Of a stretch of DNA of 55,362 bases, positions 35,132 through 42,198 are shown piece after piece. This stretch comes from Lachnospiraceae bacterium (lineage in GTDB: Bacteria; Bacillota; Clostridia; Lachnospirales; Lachnospiraceae). Both the position numbers and the translations under genes were made by a program. The notes beneath the pieces were generated by a model, which had not been told where the DNA came from, ran no database searches, and saw only the letters and a program-made list of their open reading frames with translations. The stretch lies in the NCBI GenBank assembly GCA_017449075.1, contig JAFSKG010000045.1, positions 1 to 55,362 of the forward strand, given 5' to 3'. How positions within the stretch are numbered: position 1 is the first letter of the stretch; each line of letters starts with the position of its first letter.

Positions 35132-37609
35132 TTATGACTTTATACCTTTGAATAAAATTTTTAAAGCATCATTTATATTATTTACTTTAATATTTTTTAT
35201 CTCGTCATATTCATATTCTTTATCATTATTATCATAATTAATATTACTTGGTCTCTTTTTCACAACTTTCCGAGCAAAATTATCAATACTATTATTTACA
35301 CTATTATCTTCACCGCACTCATCATTATCATCATAATCATTATCAATGTCATAGTTATCATTTTCATCATCAGCTTTATTGATTAATATATCTATACATC
35401 TTTCAATTGCATAGTTATGAAAATTTTCATCATCTAAATACTGGGTTTCATTTGGGAAATGCTTTTTAATAATTTTCTTTAAATCAACAGGTTTCCAACC
35501 TTCGTCTTCTTTTTCTTTTAACATTTCTTTAATTTTTTCACAATCTTCAGGTTTAATAGGGAAAGAATCTATATAAAAAAAACTTTTTAAATCATCTGGA
35601 GTATTTGTACCATTATCATCATAAATTACTTCCTTGCTTCTTATATCGCGATTACTATGATAATATCTACTCTTTGCTACACTTTTTATATCTTCACTAT
35701 GTAAATAACTCAATTTATTATAAATATCTTTCAATTGAACACAAGAACCATCAAGCTTAAGAAAATTTGCTATTATTCCATCAATAAAACTATATAAGGC
35801 ATTTCTTCCATACCAATATAATCTTGATACATCTTCATCGTTACTATTAAACAATATTGATATATATATATTAGAATCACCTTTACTCATTTTATTTAAA
35901 GAATAATCGTCTGTGTCAAGTAACTCATTATATATACAACTTATAAGTTTTTCATTTGATATATCTAGTTCTATATTGCATTGTTTAGAAAAATACTCTA
36001 TCGTCATTAAATATTCGTTAGTATTTTTTATTGATGGTAATATGTTATCGTTTTCTTTTATATTATTGATAAAATTCTCTATCTTGTTGTTTACCTCTTC
36101 AGTAATTAAACACTCTTTTACATAAATCTTGTCATCAATTTCTACAAAATTATTTCTTAAAAAATCATAGAAATCTTCAGTATTTTCATCACTAATTATA
36201 TCATCATTAAAATTTTCTTTATATTTTAATTTAAATGTATTTAATTCTAAATTATCATCTAACCTAAATCCATTTTTAAAGCATTCTATTAAAACACATT
36301 TGACATTATCAAAATGTCCATCATATTCTGACATTTCTAAGTCTTTCTTATTTATATAGTAATATTCTTTATATAAACCCTTTATATAACTTTCAAATTC
36401 TTCATTGTCTATATTTACTTCTATTTCATCATAACCTTTCTCATAATATATTATTAGTTTTTTTATTACATTTTTTTTATTTATTATTTCTATAAATCGC
36501 TCTACTGTATCTTTATCATTATTATATTTAATTTCTTCAGTTCCTGTATATCCATCAATTCTATATTTAAACTCTGTATTATATTCGGTTCTTATATTAT
36601 AAAACACATCACCATCGTCAAACACTAACTCAATTATTGGTTCTATTAAGTCATTATATCTTGATGAGATATTTTTAAAATTACTTTTTCTTTTTTCATT
36701 GCTTTCATAACTATACAGCTCAATGCAATTATTGCCTTCCTCATATTCATCGCAATGATTAACCTCATTCAAGCGCAATTTATCTTCTCCAGTATTCAGA
36801 TAGTATATTTCTATATATTCCTTTTCCATTCCCAATAATTCTATAATGCGTAGAATTCTTGATAATATATTTTCTGCACTCAATTTATTATATAAATATA
36901 AATCTTCGCTTAAAAAAGTATACTCATCGTTTATATCTTTATCATCTTGTGTAAGATTTTGCAGTGCTACTGCTTTTGAATTAAACAGATCTCTTTTAGC
37001 ACCAAAAAATTTTTTATCTCTATATTGCAAAAGTTGATATTTATAATTTTCTTGTTTCAATAAAAATTCAATTATTGATATATATAGCGACCTCCAACTA
37101 TAATTAAAAGCCAAATCAATGCCATTGATTTTTGCTCTTATTGGTTTTGACCATGGAATATCAAAATTTGCTTTATCCCAATTTATTTTATTTTCTTTTT
37201 CATTCAACTGCATTTTTTTATTCTCAACATATTTGTATAATAAATCAATGCTTTTATTTAATTCATCTTTGTTATAACCTATAGAAGAATAATCATATTT
37301 ATAAAACTCTCTTAAACGTTTTATAAACTCTTCAGTATCATCAAATAATAGATCTTGCTTGTATTCTATAATTTTGCTTGACTTAAATCCATCTCTATCC
37401 AGTACCCTGCTTTGTAATATCATTCCATTTACATTTCTATACTTGCCATCAAATTCCCTATTTGGATATTTTTGTCTACCATACAAATTTAATTTTTTTG
37501 ATAATATATCTAAATTATGAAATTTTTGATTTTTATCACTGACAAAACTGTTTACAACATAAGTTTCAACTAAAGCTGTAGCTTCTAAATCATCAAATTT
37601 ATACTTCAC
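35132..37609 (-). CDS. Unrecognised 825-residue protein, second gene of the BREX-like operon
   Basis: I do not recognise the family. I favour the GTG at 37609 (GGAGAG just upstream, 11-base overlap with the first gene); a longer TTG start at 37648 is possible. The N-terminus (F-D-D-L-E-A-T-A-L-V-E-T-Y-V, then K-Y-R-N-V-N-G-M-I-L-Q) resembles a small domain found before HNH and other restriction-type domains. A K-P-I-R-A-K-I-N-G segment with W-R-S-L-Y follows. The middle has wing-like segments, and the tail is Asp/Asn-rich and disordered. No nuclease, helicase or methylase motif is visible. Its end directly abuts brxP. A recognition or adaptor role is a guess from position. Confidence 0.75.
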   Translation of the reverse strand: MKYKFDDLEATALVETYVVNSFVSDKNQKFHNLDILSKKLNLYGRQKYPNREFDGKYRNVNGMILQSRVLDRDGFKSSKIIEYKQDLLFDDTEEFIKRLREFYKYDYSSIGYNKDELNKSIDLLYKYVENKKMQLNEKENKINWDKANFDIPWSKPIRAKINGIDLAFNYSWRSLYISIIEFLLKQENYKYQLLQYRDKKFFGAKRDLFNSKAVALQNLTQDDKDINDEYTFLSEDLYLYNKLSAENILSRILRIIELLGMEKEYIEIYYLNTGEDKLRLNEVNHCDEYEEGNNCIELYSYESNEKRKSNFKNISSRYNDLIEPIIELVFDDGDVFYNIRTEYNTEFKYRIDGYTGTEEIKYNNDKDTVERFIEIINKKNVIKKLIIYYEKGYDEIEVNIDNEEFESYIKGLYKEYYYINKKDLEMSEYDGHFDNVKCVLIECFKNGFRLDDNLELNTFKLKYKENFNDDIISDENTEDFYDFLRNNFVEIDDKIYVKECLITEEVNNKIENFINNIKENDNILPSIKNTNEYLMTIEYFSKQCNIELDISNEKLISCIYNELLDTDDYSLNKMSKGDSNIYISILFNSNDEDVSRLYWYGRNALYSFIDGIIANFLKLDGSCVQLKDIYNKLSYLHSEDIKSVAKSRYYHSNRDIRSKEVIYDDNGTNTPDDLKSFFYIDSFPIKPEDCEKIKEMLKEKEDEGWKPVDLKKIIKKHFPNETQYLDDENFHNYAIERCIDILINKADDENDNYDIDNDYDDNDECGEDNSVNNSIDNFARKVVKKRPSNINYDNNDKEYEYDEIKNIKVNNINDALKILFKGIKS

Positions 37610-37871
37610 TTTTCTCTCCACTATGACTAAATAATACCCTTTCAGCAACTTCCAATAACAATCTTTCTTCTGGAAACACTGGTCTCACGTCAGTACCAAT
37701 TCTTTCACATTCACTTCCGCAAATACTGCATTTTTCCTCATACACTGGTGTATTGCAAATTTTACAATAATAGACATCACTACTAAATAATTCAGCCCTT
37801 CCTTCGCAAATTGGGCATTTTGAGGTTTCGCATATGTGATTATCACAGTTTTTACAAATATACTTAATCAT
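37599..37871 (-). CDS. Cys-rich multi-zinc-ribbon protein, first gene of the BREX-like operon
   Basis: The 90-residue protein has ten cysteines, mostly in CxxC-type knuckles: Cys6/9, Cys14, Cys19/22, Cys36/39, Cys48/51 and Cys55. The C-terminal part has G-T-D-V-R-P-V-F-P-E-E-R-L-L-L-E. That motif resembles the N-terminal part of many PAPS-reductase-family proteins, which often carry such zinc ribbons fused in front; here it is a separate gene. It could bind metal or nucleic acid and may be a detached domain of the BrxP machinery. It is the promoter-proximal gene, 44 bp from a palindromic candidate operator. Confidence 0.8.
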   Translation of the reverse strand: MIKYICKNCDNHICETSKCPICEGRAELFSSDVYYCKICNTPVYEEKCSICGSECERIGTDVRPVFPEERLLLEVAERVLFSHSGEKSEV

Positions 37872-37914
37872 ATAAACTTCTTGCTATCATGTTAGTTCTC
37901 ATAAAAAACACATT

Positions 37915-37935
37915 ATATATGATTATATCATATAT
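37915..37935. promoter_or_regulatory. Perfect palindrome, candidate operator of the BREX-like operon
   Basis: ATATATGAT-TAT-ATCATATAT is a perfect 9-3-9 inverted repeat. A minus-strand TATAAT (37922-37927) lies in its centre and a second TATAAT at 37912-37917 overlaps its edge. The adjacent XRE gene is the obvious candidate for a protein that binds here. Confidence 0.6.
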
Positions 37936-38011
37936 TTTTCGTTTTGTATATTATTAAATCTAATATAACCTCATATTTTATTAGATATACTATATAATTA
38001 AGCTATAGATT

Positions 38012-38020
38012 TGCTATATT
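38012..38020 (+). promoter_or_regulatory. Extended -10 promoter of the XRE gene
   Basis: TGCTATATT fits the extended -10 form TGnTATAAT with one mismatch. No good -35 was found. AGGAG follows before the ATG at 38042. Confidence 0.5.
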
Positions 38021-38041
38021 ATTATCCATTCAGGAGAACAC

Positions 38042-38356
38042 ATGATTAATTATGAAAATTTCGCCCTTCGCCTATCAAAACTTCGCGAAGAAAAAGATGT
38101 TTCAGCCCGTGATATGAGCATAAAACTAGGGCAAAATCCAGCCTATATTAACAACATAGAAACAAACAAGGCATTGCCCTCAATGTCTATGTTTTTTAAT
38201 ATTTGCAACTTTTTAGAAATTACCCCTGCAGATTTCTTTAATGATGATGTAGAAAACCCTTCTGCTTTAAACAAATTAATTAAGCAATTATCACTTTTAT
38301 CATCAAATCAGCTAAATACGCTGACAAATCTAATTAATTCATTCACAACTAGATAA
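38042..38356 (+). CDS. XRE-family transcriptional regulator
   Basis: This 104-residue protein is a cytoplasmic DNA-binding regulator. The helix-turn-helix occupies about residues 10-65: L-R-E-E-K-D-V-S-A-R-D-M-S-I-K-L-G-Q-N-P-A-Y-I-N-N-I-E-T-N-K-A-L-P-S, read here in separate helices, followed by I-T-P-A-D-F-F. The C-terminal forty residues are a short helical tail, probably for dimerisation. It is divergent from the BREX-like operon and separated from it by 170 bp that contain a perfect palindrome. Control of that operon is the simplest reading. An AGGAG ribosome site precedes it. Confidence 0.9.
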   Translation: MINYENFALRLSKLREEKDVSARDMSIKLGQNPAYINNIETNKALPSMSMFFNICNFLEITPADFFNDDVENPSALNKLIKQLSLLSSNQLNTLTNLINSFTTR

Positions 38357-38374
38357 ATATCTATTTTTCAAGCA

Positions 38375-38402
38375 AACAAAAAGACGAACCTCACGATTCG
38401 TC
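38375..38402 (-). terminator. Terminator of the HNH-methyltransferase operon
   Basis: On the minus strand GACGAATC-GTGA-GGTTCGTC forms an eight-pair stem with one G-U wobble, followed by TTTTTGTTT. The wobble indicates function for minus-strand transcripts. Confidence 0.82.
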
Positions 38403-38437
38403 TCTCATCAAATTCATCCATATTTATAAAGCAAAAA

Positions 38438-39028
38438 TTATTTCTTTATATAATACTCATTCAACCACTTCTCACTATCTCTCCCAGGTCTCACATCAGT
38501 GGTTATCTCTTCTTCTATTTTTGATAAGTTTATAAATTCTTTAAATATCTCGTTTACACTCTCTTCTGTCATATCTATAAAAAATCTATCATTTCTATTA
38601 CCACTATAATCACCATATTTATATGACATATAAAGTATACAGTTATCATTCATATATAGCAATAATCTCTTTATTACTTTTTTAATCTCATCTTTTGGAA
38701 TATGAAGAAGTGAGGAACAAGCCCAGATGCCATCGTATTTTTCATTTGGTTCAAAATCTTCAAATGTACTGCATATTACTTCTTGTCCTATGAGTTTTGT
38801 AGCCAGTTTACAAAGTTCACTTGACCCATCAACAGCAACTACTTTATATCCTGCATCTTTAAATGCTTTACTATCTCGTCCAGTACCACATCCTAAGTCA
38901 AGTATAGTTCCGCCCGGCTTTACTTTACTTAAAAATTTGTCGCGGAAATAACTCATATCAGCATTTACAGTGTCTTCATAATACTTTTTTGCATTCTTAT
39001 TATAATACTCTATTGTTTTGTTTATCAT
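38438..39028 (-). CDS. Class I SAM-dependent methyltransferase (small-molecule type)
   Basis: This 196-residue Rossmann methyltransferase has motif I I-L-D-L-G-C-G-T-G-R-D-S, an acidic V-V-A-V-D-G-S end of strand 2, and F-E-P-N-E-K-Y-D-G-I-W-A-C-S-S-L-L-H-I around motif IV. It has no N/D-P-P-Y/F motif and no target-recognition domain, so it is not a DNA adenine or cytosine methylase. The substrate is unknown; TehB-like or UbiE-like small-molecule methylation is possible. It follows the HNH gene by six bases and is closed by the terminator at 38375. Confidence 0.88.
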   Translation of the reverse strand: MINKTIEYYNKNAKKYYEDTVNADMSYFRDKFLSKVKPGGTILDLGCGTGRDSKAFKDAGYKVVAVDGSSELCKLATKLIGQEVICSTFEDFEPNEKYDGIWACSSLLHIPKDEIKKVIKRLLLYMNDNCILYMSYKYGDYSGNRNDRFFIDMTEESVNEIFKEFINLSKIEEEITTDVRPGRDSEKWLNEYYIKK

Positions 39029-39034
39029 AATATG

Positions 39035-40198
39035 CTATTTATACTCCCAGCCTGCTTTAAATCCATTTCTTTCTGCTGCTTCGTAAATGGTTTTTATATT
39101 CTTTTCATAGCAGCTCATAAATCTATTCTTATCTACCTTAGATTGATTATACATTTCTGCTATTTCGCTAACATTGAGATATTTATTTTTGATTTTATTA
39201 AACCGATCTTTGATTTTGTCATTTGCAGTGATAATCGTGTATATGTTCCATTTCTGATTTACAAACCTATCAAAATATTTATTCCACTTAGGAAGACTAT
39301 TACTTTTACTTCTATTTACTGAATTAGATGTAGGTGTTAAATTCCATATTTCATCATTTGCCACATAAGACCAAGGAATAAAATGGTCGATACTTAAATC
39401 ATTATTATTTACAATTTCTTTTAGCGGAACATCAGAGTAAATATCTCTCATATTACCTTTATCCACAGTAATTGCTTCTTTATAGAATTTTTTAATACTA
39501 CTGTCTATATTTCTGTCTAATTGTGGCAAAAGCTTATTGATTATACCTGGAACATTTGGATTTCTTCGCTGTAAATAGTATATAAGATTATATGTGCAAA
39601 AGTCATATATTATTTTTGATTCATTTACTATATAGTCTGTAAAATATTCATCAAGTACAATTTCTGTCTTTATGCCATTTGCTTCTCCAAAATGATAAGG
39701 TAATAAATCTTCACTATCTTTCTTGCTTTTGTCATATAAATCATTAAATATTTTAATGTTCTTTGGAGAATATTTTTTTACTTCGCCACCCACAGATACA
39801 AATGGAGATAATAAGCAAAATGGCACAAGTGTTTTCATCTTGTTTATAACATCTTTTACATATTCATCTTCAAAGACACCTTCATTTCTAAACCTTATAA
39901 GCAACCCTTGGCTATCTACATTAGTTGGTATTCTATAATTTTCAAATATGTATTTTGACACTTCTTCAAGTTTGTCATTTGGGCCGAGAGATAAATTGCA
40001 CTCATTTACCATATAATAAGTTTGTGTAATCATATCGCAAACTATATTTTCAATAGTATCTATGGGCTTACTATCCGCCCTCTTAATTATGGCTTTAAGC
40101 CAAAAAAACTTATAACTATTAGAAGTATCATCAAATACTCTTGATAGTTTGTTGGTATTTATTAAGTTCGAATAAGGTAGGTGGTTGTCTCTTGGCAT
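39035..40198 (-). CDS. HNH endonuclease-domain protein
   Basis: The protein has 387 residues. The N-terminal half carries L-P-Y-S-N-L and S-N-S-Y-K-F-F-W-L-K-A-I, a feature of a group of HNH proteins in defence regions. Near residue 275 lies the HNH core: S-I-D-H-F-I-P-W-S-Y, then E-I-W-N-L-T-P-T-S and N-S-V-N-R-S-K. The Asp-His pair and the later Asn residues are those expected for metal-dependent cutting of DNA. It is in the middle of the accessory island and is likely a defence nuclease, with target and trigger unknown. The overlapping frame at 40162-40479 may be its leader region. Confidence 0.82.
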   Translation of the reverse strand: MPRDNHLPYSNLINTNKLSRVFDDTSNSYKFFWLKAIIKRADSKPIDTIENIVCDMITQTYYMVNECNLSLGPNDKLEEVSKYIFENYRIPTNVDSQGLLIRFRNEGVFEDEYVKDVINKMKTLVPFCLLSPFVSVGGEVKKYSPKNIKIFNDLYDKSKKDSEDLLPYHFGEANGIKTEIVLDEYFTDYIVNESKIIYDFCTYNLIYYLQRRNPNVPGIINKLLPQLDRNIDSSIKKFYKEAITVDKGNMRDIYSDVPLKEIVNNNDLSIDHFIPWSYVANDEIWNLTPTSNSVNRSKSNSLPKWNKYFDRFVNQKWNIYTIITANDKIKDRFNKIKNKYLNVSEIAEMYNQSKVDKNRFMSCYEKNIKTIYEAAERNGFKAGWEYK

Positions 40199-40223
40199 AT
40201 TAGTTGTCTTTTAATATTTTCTT

Positions 40224-40402
40224 GGGTAGTATTATTGCCTAAAGTCTGGGTAGTAGTCTGGGTAGTATCCCGGGTAGTAGTCTTGTTTTTTTGGGTTAGA
40301 TTGGGGATAGTCTTTGGGGTAGTCTTTGGGGTAGTTAAATCGGTCATTATATTGATCATATCGGTCATTTTATCGGTCATATCAGTCATTTTATCGGTCA
40401 TT
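40224..40402. repeat. Tandem-repeat tract upstream of the HNH gene
   Basis: Two blocks are present. Block one (about 40224-40335) repeats GGGTAGT-containing units of 12-15 bp. Block two (40340-40402) repeats TTATCGGTCATATCGGTCAT-like 21-bp units, about three copies. The tract fills most of the 307-bp gap between the ATPase and HNH genes. Confidence 0.7.
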
Positions 40403-40440
40403 GGAAAAGCAACTGCAATCAAATGATTATGCTTTCTTAA

Positions 40441-40475
40441 GCGAACTAGTAAGGAATACTTACTAGTTCGCCTTT
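40441..40475 (+). terminator. Perfect 13-bp hairpin followed by CTTTT
   Basis: GCGAACTAGTAAG, loop GAATA, CTTACTAGTTCGC, then CTTTT on the plus strand. No plus-strand gene precedes it. On the minus strand it lies 35 bp after the ATPase stop but lacks a T-run, so its role is uncertain. Confidence 0.5.
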
Positions 40476-40505
40476 TCACACAGGTTTATTTGTTTTGTTA
40501 TATAC

Positions 40506-41480
40506 CTATAGTCCTATAACCGATGCTATTTTTTTCATATTTTCTTCATTAAGATAATATGCTGTTATCTTCTTTTTATCATATTTTGTTAGTTTTTTGT
40601 CTTTTGTTATATCTTCTAAGAAGTATGTAAAAAACTTTTCCCAGCTAAAATACTTTGTTATATCAATTATTTTGGAAGTATTATTTAAAGCTTCATCTAT
40701 TTGTTTACCTTTTAAGACTCCAGATTTTAAAATCATCCATTCAAATGATTCAGGCAGGCATATATTTAAATTCTTATTATACTTGCATATTTTATGTACC
40801 TTATCAATATATGGTGAAAATGATGCGCCATCTACCACCACCATCATACTTGATTTTTCATTTTCATTTATCATCCCTATTATATTTGAATTACCATTTG
40901 ACGATTCCACTTTAATGCTTGATTCTTTATAATACTCTTTAAAAAATTGTTTTCCTGATTTAGAATCTTCTATTATCAGTAATACAAAATTATCTTTTTT
41001 ACTAATATTTACATTAAGTCTATGGTTTTTATTTATTTCATAAAACTTCTTTAATGTATGTTTGCTCTTATTTGTTTTAAGTTCATATATTTCTTCAACG
41101 CTTGATGGTATCTTGTCAAAGCTTTCTCTACTAAATATCACATAGTAGTTATCAGTCTTCTTTATTCTTCGTATGAAATCATTGACACTTTCAGGATTTT
41201 TAAAACCATTAAAACCTTCATCAATAAATATTACTGAATTTTTTGTTTTTTTGATTTGATTATCAAAATCTGTATCATTAAGCGCTATGCAAGAATCGCC
41301 GCTGCTCATTATTATTTTTACGCCACTACCTTTATTGTCCTTCATATAGTCAGAAACCAATTTATACAAAGTGGTTTTGCCTGTTCCGCTTTTGCCACGA
41401 ACTATCGTAATGTTTCTTTTTAAAGTAAATTCATAAGTAACTTTATTATTGCGAATGCTTATTTTGACTTCACCTTTCAA
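40506..41480 (-). CDS. P-loop ATPase paired with a DUF4869 protein
   Basis: The 324-residue protein has an ABC/AAA-like N-terminal domain with Walker A V-R-G-K-S-G-T-G-K-T-T (about 27-37) and a possible Walker B S-V-I-F-I-D-E-G. Later segments include I-V-D-like strands (M-M-V-V-V-D-G-A-S-F-S-P) and L-L-I-I-E-D-S-K-S-G-K-Q-F-F, which resemble an OLD/TOPRIM-like core without a clear signature. It starts ten bases after the DUF4869 gene, so the two are an operon. I know of no tested function for such pairs; defence or phage-related roles are likely from the location. Confidence 0.75.
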   Translation of the reverse strand: MKGEVKISIRNNKVTYEFTLKRNITIVRGKSGTGKTTLYKLVSDYMKDNKGSGVKIIMSSGDSCIALNDTDFDNQIKKTKNSVIFIDEGFNGFKNPESVNDFIRRIKKTDNYYVIFSRESFDKIPSSVEEIYELKTNKSKHTLKKFYEINKNHRLNVNISKKDNFVLLIIEDSKSGKQFFKEYYKESSIKVESSNGNSNIIGMINENEKSSMMVVVDGASFSPYIDKVHKICKYNKNLNICLPESFEWMILKSGVLKGKQIDEALNNTSKIIDITKYFSWEKFFTYFLEDITKDKKLTKYDKKKITAYYLNEENMKKIASVIGL

Positions 41481-41490
41481 GGCACACCTC

Positions 41491-41928
41491 CTATATGAAC
41501 TTTGTTGCTTCTTCTAAAAGCTCTTTCATATTCTTTACAATCTTACCATTGTTTTTAACCTTTATTTTAAACTCACCTTCACCAAAGTCCATTATATATC
41601 TCAAGTTTATAGTTACATCTCTATTTTTTGCTAATTCTAATAATAAGTTTGCACAGTTTTCACCGCAAGTTGTAGCATTAAAAATATTTTTTTTGTCATG
41701 AGCTATAAGTATTAGTGTTTTAGCTCCCCCTGATAAATCATTTGGAGTTATGCTTCCTAAAACTGGACTCATTATTACGTTTCTATCTATTACTTTTGAA
41801 TTGTCAATTTCTTTTATTATTCTTTTAGAGATTTCATCAGTTATCCACTTTTCCTCATATTGATTTCTAAAATACATTGAAGGATCATATATTGCTTCTT
41901 CCATATTTCCAAAATAGATATTTAACAT
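41491..41928 (-). CDS. DUF4869-family protein
   Basis: The 145-residue protein matches DUF4869: M-L-N-I-Y-F-G-N-M-E-E-A-I-Y at the start, S-P-V-L-G-S-I-T-P-N-D-L-S-G-G-A-K-T-L-I-L in the middle, N-A-T-T-C-G-E-N-C-A with two cysteines, and L-R-Y-I-M-D-F-G. The family is common in Lachnospiraceae and has no known activity. A GAGGTGAG ribosome site precedes the ATG. It is the first gene of the pair with the P-loop ATPase. Confidence 0.85.
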   Translation of the reverse strand: MLNIYFGNMEEAIYDPSMYFRNQYEEKWITDEISKRIIKEIDNSKVIDRNVIMSPVLGSITPNDLSGGAKTLILIAHDKKNIFNATTCGENCANLLLELAKNRDVTINLRYIMDFGEGEFKIKVKNNGKIVKNMKELLEEATKFI

Positions 41929-42070
41929 GTTCTCACCTCTTTCATTTAATCTATCACATTTATAATTACAGCCTTGCCTTGTCTATGTAGCCTGAGTGTT
42001 TAAATCGTTCGATTTCTTGATTTATATCATTTCACCTTGACAGATATCACTATAAATATTAAAATATCCC

Positions 42071-42185
42071 CAAAAGTAGGCAGATATCACATGTAACATC
42101 ATTTTGGGTTGCCCACTTTTTATACCAAGAGACAAAAATTACACGTTTTGCAAGTTTTTTCAAGGCAAATTATACACGTTTTGCA
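42071..42185. repeat. Inverted and direct repeats at the right edge of the accessory island
   Basis: AAAAGTAGGCA (42071-42081) and TGCCCACTTTT (42109-42119) form an eleven-base inverted repeat with one mismatch. ACACGTTTTGCA occurs twice in direct orientation (42141-42152 and 42174-42185). CAGATATCAC also occurs twice nearby. This fills the 270-bp gap between the DUF4869 gene and the cysteine desulfidase gene. It could be a cyuA terminator or scar DNA. Confidence 0.5.
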
Positions 42186-42198
42186 CTTTTTCCATAAC

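Larger units (their letters stand above)
40162..40479 (-). other. Low-complexity open frame over tandem repeats, doubtful gene
   Basis: A 105-codon frame begins inside a 13-bp hairpin and runs through tandem repeats giving three M-T-D-K-M-T-D-like heptads, then T-T-P-K and T-T-Q repeats. It overlaps the start of the HNH gene by 37 bases. Composition is that of translated microsatellite DNA and I see no domain. It may be a spurious frame or the remnant of a larger protein. The N-terminal L-R-K-H-N-H-L-I-A-V-A-F-P stretch is the only globular-looking part. Confidence 0.25.

Noticed and set aside
38438-40198. HNH nuclease plus methyltransferase as a classical restriction-modification system
   Set aside because: The methyltransferase has no N/D-P-P-Y/F motif or target-recognition domain, so it is unlikely to methylate DNA.
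40224-40402. CRISPR array
   Set aside because: The repeats are contiguous and short without unique spacers, and no cas gene is present.
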